From: Phytophthora colocasiae
Lineage: Eukaryota > Oomycota > Peronosporomycetes > Peronosporales > Peronosporaceae
Assembly (NCBI GenBank): GCA_018806915.1
Contig: JAGKQI010000096.1
Coordinates: 1,674,001 to 1,738,000 of the forward strand
Direction: 5' to 3'
Length of the DNA: 64,000 bases
Position 1 is the stretch's first letter. Each line of letters starts with the position of its first letter. Shown here piece after piece: positions 32,237-42,881 of the stretch. Both the position numbers and the translations under genes were made by a program. The notes below the pieces were generated by a model. It did no database searches, was not told the origin of the DNA, and was given only the letters and a program-made list of their open reading frames with translations.

Positions 32237-32448
32237 TGTGAGCTACCAGATAAGACGCAGCATAGAGACTCACGCAAGCAACCAACTGCTTGAGTTTCGT
32301 CTACAACTGCTTGAAGCTCACCTACACATGCACATCGTAGAGATAGACCATCGAAGCAGAGGAACTTCGGTAGGATAGCTTTCAGCTAGACATTTATCTC
32401 AACAATCTCATCAGTTCCAATTTCACTACCTACTAAGGACTCGTGACA
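32237..32448 (+). repeat. 5' LTR of element 1
   Basis: 212 bp, TG...CA ends, identical by eye to 36709-36920 (constant offset 4472). Immediately after it there is no TGG-initial primer-binding site; instead a 12-bp palindrome TAGCTATAGCTA lies at 32451-32462. Confidence 0.95.
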
Positions 32449-32505
32449 TTTAGCTATAGCTAAAACGTAGCGAATCTACGACAGTTCACCACGCCGACAA
32501 CTACC

Positions 32506-34155
32506 ATGTCCAGCAGCGACCCAGCAGAGGTGACCTTCGAGAAGGTCAAAAGCAACGGAGCCGTGGTGAAGAAAAGAGTGCCCACCTTCCGCGATGGAGA
32601 CTGGAAGGACTGGTTGGAGTGGCTACTCCGCCTGTCTGAGTACTATGTATTCATGGGGTGCATCCCAGGCGACGAAGAGGATCAAGTGGCGTTTGTCGAG
32701 GACATCCAAGTCCTCCTCTTCGACGAAGACCTGCAACAATTTAACGACATCGTAGCCGAGGAGAGCATCCTGCGGCCCACGACTGTCGCCCTAGTCGCGC
32801 TGAAGCGGCTAACCGAGATTCACTGCCCCGACGGAACCCGAGGTGTGATTATCGACGAAATGTCCGCGCTGAAGAAGACGCGAGACGTTAGTGTGCGAGA
32901 GTATACCCGTAACTTTAAGAAGTTGGGGCGCATGCTACAGTACATTGCGGATAATGCTGAAATCCCTACGTCTGACGTGATCCGCTTGTACAAGAGTGGG
33001 ATGCCAATCGACTGGCAAATTGAGGTGAACCGTTTGTCACGCAATTGGGAGTACACAGAATTAGTGCACCAATTTGAGTTGATTGAGCGAAACGAACAAG
33101 AAGAAGAAGTACTCAGGAATGGACGCGGATCCCGCCAGCGAACTGGACAAGGTGGACAGCCACAAAAGAAGGGTAAGCCCCATGGCAAGAGCAACCAGGG
33201 CAACCAGGGCAACCAACCGAACGGCCAGCCCAAACAGCAACATAATAAAGGCGGTAACGGCAAGTACTGTAAGTACTGTAAACGCAACAATCACTCCGAC
33301 TCAGAGTGCTTCCGCAACCCCGAGTCACCGGCATACAGGCCACGGCGGCCCAACAACCGAGCCTCAGGCGCAAACAGCAGCCACAACGACGGTGGCAGCA
33401 GCAACGACAGAGCCTTTGCCGCCATGCAAGAGCAAGTCGCCGAGATGGCAGCCATGATGCAGGAGATGAAGCGACGTCAGGAGGAGGAGTTGAATGCTCT
33501 ACGCTTCTACCGTCAGGACGAGCTGAGTGTGATGATCGATAACGAGCTCGTGGACGACATGCAGCCTGACGATGAAAGTGCAGAGACATTAGCCCCTTTG
33601 CGACAGCAGCGTGAAGCTCCGCCTGCAGGACCAAAGCCATGTCTCGAGACGGAAATCCGCATTGGAGAGCAGACGTTCCGCGCTCTCCTCGACACAGGCT
33701 GTACCAGGTCTGCCATCGACCAGAAGGTTGCAGACATTGTGAAGAAGGGCCTCAAGCTGCGCCGCCAGAATGGATCGTACCTGATGGCAAACCGCTCCGT
33801 GCACAAGACTACGCACGTGGCCGACACTGTCTTTTGCCTGCCGGCATTTTCGAGCAAACGGGAGTGCGCGTACACGCTGAGACTGGTCGACGGACTCTTA
33901 CACCCAATCATTCTGGGTACCGACTTCCTTTCGAGTCACGGTATTGACATTTTGTTCTCGGCAAACTGCCTCGAGTGGGACGACATCCGTATCCCGATGA
34001 ATGGTCAGCCGCCACCAGCAGCTAAGGTAGGTGCTTCAGCACCGAAGTTTGGACCCCAGCCGCCTACAGCGAAGGCGGCCAAGACAGAATTCGAAGTCGA
34101 CTCCATGGTGGAAGTTGCAGTGTCGGAGCTGGTCGAAGCTCTCGACCCCTCATGA
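32506..34155 (+). CDS. Gag-protease polyprotein of element 1
   Basis: The ATG at 32506 opens 549 residues. The N-terminal ~200 residues are a retrotransposon capsid domain (YYVFMGCIPGDEEDQVAF, VREYTRNFKKLGRMLQYI). A Gly/Gln/Asn-rich nucleocapsid stretch carries one zinc knuckle CKYCKRNNHSDSEC (CX2CX4HX4C). At about residue 396 the aspartic protease active site LLDTGCTRSAI is present, with the second conserved block HPIILGTDFL further on. Gag and protease thus share one frame; the pol frame begins at ATGATGA overlapping the stop, one base back. The gene is intact. Confidence 0.9.
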   Translation: MSSSDPAEVTFEKVKSNGAVVKKRVPTFRDGDWKDWLEWLLRLSEYYVFMGCIPGDEEDQVAFVEDIQVLLFDEDLQQFNDIVAEESILRPTTVALVALKRLTEIHCPDGTRGVIIDEMSALKKTRDVSVREYTRNFKKLGRMLQYIADNAEIPTSDVIRLYKSGMPIDWQIEVNRLSRNWEYTELVHQFELIERNEQEEEVLRNGRGSRQRTGQGGQPQKKGKPHGKSNQGNQGNQPNGQPKQQHNKGGNGKYCKYCKRNNHSDSECFRNPESPAYRPRRPNNRASGANSSHNDGGSSNDRAFAAMQEQVAEMAAMMQEMKRRQEEELNALRFYRQDELSVMIDNELVDDMQPDDESAETLAPLRQQREAPPAGPKPCLETEIRIGEQTFRALLDTGCTRSAIDQKVADIVKKGLKLRRQNGSYLMANRSVHKTTHVADTVFCLPAFSSKRECAYTLRLVDGLLHPIILGTDFLSSHGIDILFSANCLEWDDIRIPMNGQPPPAAKVGASAPKFGPQPPTAKAAKTEFEVDSMVEVAVSELVEALDPS

Positions 34156-36765
34156 TGATCGACGGCGAAATGCTTTCACCTTCGGAGCGAGTTGAAGTGG
34201 AACATTTGGTTGATGCATTCTTACATGTGTGCTCTGGAGGACTTGGCAAGATCAAAGCCAAGCCGTACGTGATCCCATTGAAGCCTGGAGCAGAAGCCAT
34301 TCGCGTGTAGTCCATACCCAATACCACAAGTGCATCGCGAGCCGACCAAGCAAGAGATCTACCGACTCGTGAAGCTTGGTATCTTGTTCCCTAACAACGA
34401 TTCGGAGTGGGCGTCGCCGGCCTTCGTGATTCCGAAGAAGGACGGAACCGTGCGACTGGTATGTGACTATCGCAGACTCAATCGACTGCTACTACGCAGC
34501 TTCTACCCACTGCCAGTGATTGCAGACCTGCTGCGCCAGTTCCGCAAGTCGAAGTACGTGTCATCTCTCGACATCCCCATGAGCTACTATGCGCGCATCC
34601 TCGCGGAGATTAGCCGACGTGTGACGGCCATTGTATTCCCGTGGGGGAAGTACGTGTTCGGCTGTTTACCTATGGGAGTGAGCACAGCACCGGATGAGTT
34701 CCAGTCGATTATGAACATGATGCTGGGCGATCTGGATGGAGTTTGGGCGTACCTGGATGATGTTTTGATCCTGTCGGATACATTCGAGGAGCACTCGGAA
34801 TTGCTCCGACGCGTGTTCAAGCGCTTCGAGGAGTTTGGCCTGACGATCCACCCTCGTAAGTCGAAACTGTTCACGACGTCGACGGACTACCTGGGCTACA
34901 GGATCAGCACCACAGGGATTCAGCCACTGCACAACAAGGTGGAGGCGATTGCGAAGATCGCGTCGCCGCGCACGCGCCGTGAGTTGAGGCGCTTCATTGG
35001 CATGGTCAACTACTACAGGGACATGTGGCCCAGACGAGCTGCAATTCTCTCACCGCTGACGGCATTGATGTCGCCCTCGGTTCCTTTCCGGTGGTCCGAA
35101 GAACATGAAGCTGCATTTGGACGAATGAAGACCGCAATGATGCAGACAGTCGAGTTGGCATTCCCAGACTATAGCAAACCGTTCCATGTACACACCGACG
35201 CTTCTGGCTACCAACTTGGCGCAGTGATTTCGCAGGAGGGAAGACCTCTTGTGTTCTGGTCTGGTCTAAGAAGTGCAACGACGCGCAGAAGAATTACCCA
35301 GCCAACAAGCTCGAGTTGCTGAGCATCAAGTTGGTGTTGCAGGAGTACAGGACGATGCTGCTTGGACACGAGGTCCACATCCACACCGACCACCTGAACC
35401 TGACCTATGGCACCTACAAGAACGTGCACATGCTACGCTGGCGACTCGAGGTCGAAGAGTTCGGACCGGAGCTACACTACGTGAAGGGCGAAAACAATGT
35501 CGTCGCCGACACCCTCTCACGTCTACCCCGTGCTGATGACTCCGACGTCCAGCAGCAGGAGACACTGGTTTCAGCCGCTGCTATGGACTTGACTACCCTC
35601 AGTAACGTTGACCTCCGAGAGATTGCTCGCTGTCAGACACGAGACGGCACAGCGACGCTAAAAACCGCCACGATGAAGGAGATTAACGGCGTGGGGCTGC
35701 AAGTGGACAGCAACACGGGCCGAATCATCACCCCATCGAGCCTGCAGACCCCCATCATTGCTGCTTACCACGAGTGGCTTATCCACCCCGGCGTGACGGC
35801 CATGTTGAAGACGATGCAGAACGCATTGACGTGGACCGGCATGGCACGCGACGTCGAGAAGTACGTCCGCAGCTGCCTCATTTGCACGAAGAACAAACAT
35901 CCTACGGTCAAGTACGGCAAGTTGCCGGAGAAGACTGTAGTGACGAGACCATGGTTCGAAGTGGCGATCGACTCCATCGGACCGTACGGCAAGCAAAAGT
36001 TCAGGGCTGTCACAATGATCGACACCACCACCCGACTTGTCGAAATGCAAGCAGTGACAGACGCATCCAGCGACGAGACTGCCTACCTCTTCGACCGACT
36101 GTGGCTGTGCAGATACCCCCGCCCAGGCCGTGTGATCTACGACCAAGGCACCGAGTTCAAAAAAGGAGTTCTTCGAGCTGCTCGAGAGCTACGGCATCGC
36201 AGCAGTGCCGACAACCACACGTAACCCGCAGGCTAACAGCATCATCGAGCGACTGCATCGCGTGATCGGCGACAAGATGAGGACGCAGGAGATCGTCACA
36301 CACGATGACTGGGAGAACTTCCTACACAACGCAACGTTTGCGTTGAGAGCATCAGTACTCTCCATGCTCGGTGTTTCACCAGCACAAGCAACATTCGGTC
36401 GCGACATGATCTTCGACGTGGAGCACACCACCGACTGGCACGCGCAACACGCTCGAAAGATAGAGCAAGTGCGGAAGAACAACCTGCGCGAGAACGCAGG
36501 ACGGCGTGCGTGGACATACCAGCCAGGAAATCGTATCCTGCTGAAGCGCGACGGCAACATCAACTCCAAGCTGACGACGTTGTACGACGGTCCGTACACG
36601 GTGCTTGCCGTTCGCGACAACGGAACGCTGGTAATTGATAAGGGCCGATACACCGAGACGGTTCACATCCGCCGTGTCGTCCCTTACAAGGACCAGCGTG
36701 GGGAAGACTGTGAGCTACCAGATAAGACGCAGCATAGAGACTCACGCAAGCAACCAACTGCTTGA
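34152..36765 (+). pseudogene. Pol (RT-RNase H-integrase) of element 1, with three small insertions
   Basis: Reverse transcriptase is well preserved: PAFVIPKKDGTVRLVCDYRR, LPMGVSTAPDEFQ and the catalytic YLDD at 34750-34761. RNase H (HVHTDASGYQLGAVIS, HIHTDHLNLTYG) and integrase follow: an HHCC zinc finger ending CLICTK, the catalytic Asp residues in VAIDSIGPYG and YDQGTEF, and the Glu in NPQANSIIERLHRV. Relative to a continuous frame I see one extra T near 34305, a 5-bp duplication (TCTGGTCTGG) near 35255-35264, and A5 become A6 near 36159-36164. The last frame runs into the 3' LTR and stops at 36763-36765. The motifs are otherwise intact. Confidence 0.85.
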
Positions 36766-36920
36766 GTTTCGTCTACAACTGCTTGAAGCTCACCTACACA
36801 TGCACATCGTAGAGATAGACCATCGAAGCAGAGGAACTTCGGTAGGATAGCTTTCAGCTAGACATTTATCTCAACAATCTCATCAGTTCCAATTTCACTA
36901 CCTACTAAGGACTCGTGACA
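36709..36920 (+). repeat. 3' LTR of element 1
   Basis: Identical to the 5' LTR at 32237-32448. Its first ~57 bp also encode the C terminus of integrase. Confidence 0.95.
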
Positions 36921-37055
36921 AGTGTATCGTTTGCACGACTAGGGAAGTAGCACCGACAGCCAATCCAGAGGGAGGGATCATCAATTCCCTCTCAAGGTAT
37001 CAGCAATGAGCTTCCCCACTCCTCATTTCACCCCCTCATCAATTTCCAGCAAACC

Positions 37056-38021
37056 ATGAGCTCTCTGAACGCGTCGAAGCTGTTCAACGTCAAGGACAAA
37101 GTGGTGATCGTCACCGGTGGCGGCCGCGGCATCGGCAAGATGATCGCCGACGGATTTGTGCAGAATGGTGCAAAAGTGTACATCGCCTCACGCAATCTTG
37201 AAGCCTGTGAAGCGACCGCGAAGGAGCTCAACGCCAAAGGCCCTGGTGTCTGCATCGCTGTAAGAAAAAAAATCACTGCCTTAGTAGATGATGTCAAATT
37301 TAATTATGGTGTGTTATTTCTCTAGCTGAAAGTGGACCTCACGAGTGAAGAAGAATGTAAGGCGTTCGCGGACGAAGTCATGAGAAGGGAATCGCGTCTT
37401 GACGTGTTGGTCAACAACTCAGGAGATGGAGCTGATACTCCCGTTGAGAGCACACCAGCTTCGGGTACGCTAGCCTGTAACTTGATATTGCTGTACAACC
37501 CTAATGTCATATTGTGCACTGCAGTTTGGGGAGAAACCTTCGCTCTGAATGTCACGTCGGCTTATCTATTGACACGGTTCCTGCTTCCTCTTCTGGATGC
37601 TGCTGCTGTGTCACCCGATGCAGCGCGCGTCATCAATGTCGGATCCATCGGAGGTTTGATGCCGCAGAAGGTCAACACGATGGTGTACGACTCGTCCAAG
37701 GCCGCACTGCACCACCTCACCCGTGTGTTGGCAGCCAAGCTCGCTCGTCGTCCGAATGGCGGTCATATCCTTGTGAACGCCATCACTCCTGGTTACGTCC
37801 CGTCGAGACTGTCGGAAGGAGTGGCGTACGTGACAGGTAAACCCTTCGAGGAAATCAGTCAGGCAATTCCAATCGGACGTATGGGCGAGGACTCGGACAT
37901 GGCTGGGTTGGCCATCTTCTTGGCCTCCAAGGCGTCCGGGTGGATTTCTGGACAGATCATCACGAGTGACGGCGGTATGGTTGGTGCTGCGGAAACGGGC
38001 GTGGGTCCGTCCAAGCTGTAA
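37056..38021 (+). CDS. Short-chain dehydrogenase/reductase, paralogue 3 (3 exons)
   Basis: Exons 37056-37259, 37326-37464 and 37525-38021 give 279 residues. The first intron (66 nt) is at the position shared by all four paralogues; the second (60 nt, GTACGC to CTGCAG) is at the position shared with paralogue 2. The second intron is a multiple of three and has no stop, so unspliced RNA would add 20 residues rather than end the protein. Motifs are complete: TGGGRGIG, NNSG, NVGSIGG, YDSSK (YxxxK) and a C-terminal SGQIITSDGG. The protein is an NAD(P)-dependent oxidoreductase of the FabG/RhlG-like SDR class. It starts 136 bp after retrotransposon 1 and looks functional. Confidence 0.92.
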
Positions 38022-38877
38022 AGAACCTGGTTCTCGGGCGTTGACATCAGTTATACCTACATGTAATCTCTAAAATCTTTTTAGTGATGAATGATGTCAA
38101 AATGAAGTTTGCTACGCAATCTCTTGGGATAATGGACTCGAAGTATCCCGCTCTTTGGAGGTCTGTGCCTTAAAGCGCCTTGGAACTACTACTAGTAGTA
38201 TAGACTACGCCTTTTGCCCTATCAGGAAGTTTACGAGTGCAGCTTGCATGATTAGACCTGTGTACATGTACATGTACGAGTCAATAGTACCATGCATTCG
38301 TCGGTCCGAATTTTACCAGCAGTCGAACAGTACCGTGGAATATGTTTTACACCCGCTGATTACAGATGTCCGGAAACAACAATGACGCTTTCCATTTCAT
38401 GTGAGCCGAGGTGTGTTCGAAATGTTGTGAACTCTACACGTCCCGCTGTCAGTACCTCAGCTGGTAAGGTAGCACGCACACGGGAATTGACAATGATTCG
38501 ACACTCGAGCTTCACACAATATAGCGAACGATTTCATGGGCGTTTAATGGCGAATCGATTTGTCTTTGCCTCCAGGGCTGGTTACCGAACTTGCATTGAA
38601 CATTTCGATCGCAAAATTCTCATCTCGTATAGGTGATAGTGGTGAAACGGTGGCGAAGAGTACGTAGTCCGTGATGGGCAAGCCCTTCGACTCATTCGAG
38701 GAGATGCAATTCCTATCGGAGTCCGATTCAGTGTGAGCTGTGAAGCAGAACCACGTCAACACAAGACATCGTAATCATATTGATGCTTAACTCTGATCGC
38801 ATGGGCTAGCACAATCGTTAGTCTCGAATTTCCTCTGTTTCTCTGCAGTGAACAAAACTCAATTGGACCCGTGAAAG
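38022..38877. other. Intergenic with a short SDR relic
   Basis: No gene is supported. At about 38655-38725 a stretch reading GGGCAAGCCCTTCGA...GAGGAGATGCAATTCCTATCGG resembles the exon encoding VTGKPFEE...AIPIGR in the SDR paralogues and may be a fragment of a lost fifth copy. The last ~100 bp should contain the promoter of the split effector gene. Confidence 0.35.
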
Positions 38878-38986
38878 ATGAAGTTCTCGCGTCTTCACGT
38901 CGTCGCTCTGCTACTTGTGGCCATGATCTCCACTAGTGGTGGAACTCAAATAGTTGGGGAACAGGCTCCAGCACTGTTGACAGCCC

Positions 38987-39821
38987 TGTAACAGGAGGAC
39001 GCAGATGCTGGACACTCACGAGACGGACAGACGGGGAGGACGCTGGGAGAACCGTAGGGTACGGACGAAGAGCGGCAGCACCTGTGAGAGAAGTCTCAGT
39101 GGTCCAAGTACTGGCGAACGTTCGTGGCGTGAGCCAATGAACGCCGTGGTCTTCTACGAGTACATGTACTCGAGCGAGCGAGTGCACGAGTGCACGAGTC
39201 GGCGATGGGGCAGTGGAACGAGGATGGTTCCAGTCAGCTGCAGGATACTGGATACGATGGACGATACCGCCGGGACCTTGAAGAACGGGGACCAGCGAAG
39301 GAACGGAGAGCTAGAGAGCTCACTTGAGAACTGGCGGGCTGGTGGTCAAGTGGATCCCGGCGCTGCTTGAGAATTGGACGGCTTGGAAGCAAGCCACACG
39401 GAACGAGGAACGGGGTCGACAGGGCTTCGAGCGACGGTGACGGTAGCGCGTACTGAGCGGGCAACGGGTGAGGCTGGACGGCGGAGAAGCAGGCGGCAGT
39501 AACGGACAGTACTTCGGTGAGTGCTTCCAGGGGAGCTGCGGGCGCTACTTCGCGTTGTCTGGACGTCTCGACGGTGTCGGCGGGCTTACACGAGCTGCAC
39601 GGAACTAGAGCTAGAAGACTTGGTCGAAAGACGAGGTGTTAGACGATAGAAGTATTGTCTATTAATAAATAGGGCCTAGCAGCTAAGCTACGGGTCCGGC
39701 GCAGCAACACGTGGTTGCTGTAGGCCAGCGAGAGAGTTTCGTGAAGTGAACGGGACGCAAGGAAGCCAAGAGCTATACGATTTGCTCAACGTGCCGGGCA
39801 AGATAATAGACGCACGCTACA
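38987..39821 (+). repeat. 5' LTR of element 2
   Basis: 835 bp, TG...CA ends. It contains AATAAA at 39664-39669 in an AT-rich patch that could serve as polyadenylation signal and core promoter. The sequence directly after it begins TGGTGGTC, a possible primer-binding site because tRNA 3' ends are CCA. Confidence 0.95.
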
Positions 39822-42199
39822 TGGTGGTCATACAGGGGCAACTTCAGAGAATGACGAGACAAGCGACAAGTTCGAGAACGGTACTAACGGCGAAAACGAA
39901 GAGAACTTCAGGGACACGACGTCTGCGTTCACGAAGTAGCACGGAAAAGAAGAACGAGGATAACGAAGCGAGTAATGATCAGCCCGAACCGGACGATGAG
40001 GAAGAGAAGGCGGCGCACGTTCCGTCCATCCTAACGGCGAGTAACCAGGCGTCTGCCGGCGATAACGAAGAAGACGTAGGCAGAGAACCGCCTAGAGAAG
40101 TAGATCCGGCAGTGTTCGATGAAGAAGAAGATCGGCGTGCCCCAGCAGAACCAGATCGGCAGAACGAGGCCATCGGACCACGGAAACGAGGAAGTGCTCC
40201 GGCAGGAAGAACGCCAAGTGACCTCGGTGACGCGGATGGAATGGGTCTTCAAGAGCTGGGCGAGGCGTTGATGAAGATGTACAACCGAGTGTGCCTACTC
40301 CAGCGTGAACAGGTAGTCGGGCAGGAAGTACAACGACCGGAACACGGTGATGAGGAAACACGCGTAGCGGGAGAGCCTGCCCAAAATGATGAAGTCGAAC
40401 GAGACGACTATGGACGAGACGTGAGACCTCGTTACCAAGATAACGATCGAGATGACGTAAGTGAACACCAGCACCGGAGTGATGACGAGGATATTCCCCG
40501 ACGAGAAGTACGTCACCGGCAGGCTGCTGGGAGACGCGACCATGGACGAGGACGCGGGCACCATCGAGACCACCGGGAGAGACGTCCGCGTAGCGCAGGA
40601 AGGCATCGTGATGCACGGCGAGAACATCAACAGCGACAACCTGCACCACAACGAGTACGGCGAGGAAGCGAACCTTCGGACGGCAGTAGCTCTGAAGATT
40701 CTGGACGAGACCGTGGACGACGGCGTGGTGGACCTCCTGACGGCGACGGTAGTAGCAGCGACGACAGTTCGGCAACGGAAAGTAGTAGCGACTCCAGCGA
40801 CGATGATGACCGTCGACGATCACGAAGCGTACACCGAGAACACGGACGACGTGGAGAGCGCCGAGAACGCCGCGATGGTCACGAACAACGCGAAGAACGG
40901 GAACAGAGAAGGCGACAGGGGCGACACGAACAACGAGAACGGGAAGAGCGACGCCGACGATCCACGCAGCGAAGCATCAAGGACTTGGAACTGCCCATCT
41001 TCACACCCGAAGCAGGAATTTCGGTCTCGACGTGGATTGATCGTATTGATCTGGCGCTGGAAGGTGCTCGAGAGTCTGGACGAGGTGACTGGTCGGACAG
41101 GGCTCTGTATTTTATCTTGGGCAACAAGTTGGCTGAGAATGCAGCACGATGGTGGGTGAACCGGGATCGCCGAACTCCAGCAAGAGAACGCACGTGGACA
41201 CACCTGAAGCGAGGACTGTTGCAGCGGTACGCACCTCCGCAGAACTTGGAAGATGCTGAGTGGAGAGTGAATACCAGAATGATGATGGCCGGTGAATCGT
41301 ATGCGGACTATGCCGCAGGATTGCGTGAAGCAGCAGATAGAAATCCAGTGGAAGAGCGGGTGTTTCTCGCGCAATTCTACAGAAACCTGGATAGGACGAC
41401 GCGCCAGTTGGTCAAGCAGCCGCCAGTGCCGAGGACGCTGGAGAAGGCGGTGAAGAAGGCTACGAAACTAAGCGACCCGTTGGAAAATGTGGCGCGCGGG
41501 ATGCACAACATCGGACAGACATTTCCTGCCGCACACGCAACGCACCTGGTACAAGTGAACGGGCCGAGTGGGACGACTGTGATGATTCCAGGCGTGGGTG
41601 GTGTGAACGTTCCGGGAGAAGCAACTGCCGCTACGACAGAGGCAGGAGGCAGAGCGACGGCCGATGCAGCGGAGCAACTGGCACTGTTCACAAATCCACA
41701 AGGTGTATACAATCGACTGACGGGGATGATCCAGAAAATACCAGGGCGACGATGGAACGGGAGGTTCTGGGAGCCTAAGCCGGCGAGCAAGCCACGCGCG
41801 AGGAAAAGCGGGACGAATGACACGAAACCACCGGCGAAAAGAGCGAAGACGCAAACAGCTGAGCCTAACGAGGGAGAGGCAGACGACCAGCAGAAGCCAG
41901 CGAAGACGAAGGCAGCAGTGAAGCAGGCTGGCACGACAGAAGGTCGCCGTGGGGAAATGCAGACGGCCCAACGAGAGAACACCGGAGGAAGTAACAATCG
42001 GACGTGTCGGCGTTGTGGAGGTACCGGGCATTGGGCGATGCAGTGTCCAAATGAACCACGTTGCTTCGCGTGCAATCGTGTGGGCCATTTCGCGAGAATG
42101 TGTACAGACAGCGAAGCCAAGGCTAGGAACGACGCATACATGAAGACGCGAGAGACCAAGGCGGCCACCAAGCAGGAAAACGAGCAGCGGACGACGTAG
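39821..42199 (+). CDS. Gag polyprotein of element 2
   Basis: The first ATG in this frame spans the LTR boundary (last base of the LTR plus TG), giving about 792 residues; an alternative ATG lies at 39851. Residues ~100-420 are a highly charged Arg/Glu/Asp/Ser-rich region. The capsid domain follows (ISVSTWIDRIDLALEGARES, WWVNRDRRTPARERTWTHLK, MAGESYADYAAGLREAADRN). Two zinc knuckles lie near the C terminus, CRRCGGTGHWAMQC and CFACNRVGHFARMC. The frame is intact to TAG at 42197-42199. The charged region is much longer than in typical gypsy Gag proteins and probably contributes to RNA binding. Confidence 0.9.
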   Translation: MVVIQGQLQRMTRQATSSRTVLTAKTKRTSGTRRLRSRSSTEKKNEDNEASNDQPEPDDEEEKAAHVPSILTASNQASAGDNEEDVGREPPREVDPAVFDEEEDRRAPAEPDRQNEAIGPRKRGSAPAGRTPSDLGDADGMGLQELGEALMKMYNRVCLLQREQVVGQEVQRPEHGDEETRVAGEPAQNDEVERDDYGRDVRPRYQDNDRDDVSEHQHRSDDEDIPRREVRHRQAAGRRDHGRGRGHHRDHRERRPRSAGRHRDARREHQQRQPAPQRVRRGSEPSDGSSSEDSGRDRGRRRGGPPDGDGSSSDDSSATESSSDSSDDDDRRRSRSVHREHGRRGERRERRDGHEQREEREQRRRQGRHEQREREERRRRSTQRSIKDLELPIFTPEAGISVSTWIDRIDLALEGARESGRGDWSDRALYFILGNKLAENAARWWVNRDRRTPARERTWTHLKRGLLQRYAPPQNLEDAEWRVNTRMMMAGESYADYAAGLREAADRNPVEERVFLAQFYRNLDRTTRQLVKQPPVPRTLEKAVKKATKLSDPLENVARGMHNIGQTFPAAHATHLVQVNGPSGTTVMIPGVGGVNVPGEATAATTEAGGRATADAAEQLALFTNPQGVYNRLTGMIQKIPGRRWNGRFWEPKPASKPRARKSGTNDTKPPAKRAKTQTAEPNEGEADDQQKPAKTKAAVKQAGTTEGRRGEMQTAQRENTGGSNNRTCRRCGGTGHWAMQCPNEPRCFACNRVGHFARMCTDSEAKARNDAYMKTRETKAATKQENEQRTT

Positions 42200-42324
42200 C
42201 GGGGATACGGCGTTCGAAGACAACGGGAGAACCCCAAGGAACAAGTAACGGAACGGAAAATAGAGCGAGTGATGAGGCGGTACGACGCGATAACGGCGCT
42301 ACTGCGGAGCAGGATGAGAGGACG

Positions 42325-42834
42325 TTGACAAGCGACGATATCGAGGAATGGAGACAGATAATGAAGGACGATGAGATGCTGTTTAACCAGATGGAAGCTG
42401 CTAAATATGCATCCACGTGGAGACCAGCAATGGCGGTGGCAAGGTACGCTCAGGCCAAGCGAGAGAAGGAAGAGCTGGACCACCGAGAAAAGAAACGGAC
42501 ACTTCCTGACGGCGCAGAGGAAGCAGTGCGGCAATGTCGAACTGGAGAGCGCTCCGAGGTAACGGCGACCCCGGTAGTCGTAGAAGAAGGTGAGCGGGAC
42601 ACAACTATGACGGCAGCAACAAATATCGTGACCCAAGCAACCAGTACAGCAATGACGACGGTCAAGAATCGCACAGATGGACCCGAGGATACAGCGACAA
42701 GTGTGTCGGAGGCCAAAGACGCGGACGAGCCAGAGACCGCCAGTGAAACGCCGACGAGGAGTACGAAGGACGTGACGACGGTGGCCGGTGTCGAAGTGAC
42801 CAGCGATGAGGACGCGATAGATGACTCCTGCTAA
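42325..42834 (+). CDS. Unassigned frame between gag and pol of element 2
   Basis: This 169-codon frame starts MTSDDIEEWRQIMKDDEMLF, is helical and Lys/Glu-rich at first and Thr/Glu/Asp-rich afterwards. It has no recognisable domain. It could be a linker of Gag-Pol reached by frameshifting, or a separate small protein. Expression is unproven. Confidence 0.4.
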   Translation: MTSDDIEEWRQIMKDDEMLFNQMEAAKYASTWRPAMAVARYAQAKREKEELDHREKKRTLPDGAEEAVRQCRTGERSEVTATPVVVEEGERDTTMTAATNIVTQATSTAMTTVKNRTDGPEDTATSVSEAKDADEPETASETPTRSTKDVTTVAGVEVTSDEDAIDDSC

Positions 42835-42881
42835 CCACGGAACTACTAAAGGTTCGGCAAGCGAGGCGACGGAAACGACGC

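Larger units (their letters stand above)
32237..36920 (+). mobile_element. Ty3/gypsy LTR retrotransposon 1 (4684 bp)
   Basis: The element is bounded by 212-bp direct repeats that start TGTGAG and end GTGACA and look identical base for base. It is flanked by a perfect 5-bp target duplication, AGTGT (32232-32236 and 36921-36925). Inside, gag-protease is one frame, followed by pol with the order RT, RNase H, integrase, which defines the Ty3/gypsy class. Pol contains at least three frameshifting insertions, so this copy probably cannot move by its own proteins unless those are sequence errors. The identical LTRs imply a recent insertion between SDR paralogues 2 and 3. Confidence 0.95.

Noticed and set aside
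34152..36765. Ty1/copia classification of element 1
   Set aside because: Integrase lies after RT and RNase H, which is the Ty3/gypsy order, despite the short LTRs and missing TGG primer site.
38933..39464. Small frames inside the LTRs of element 2
   Set aside because: They occur identically in both LTRs, have no motif and lie in non-coding LTR sequence.
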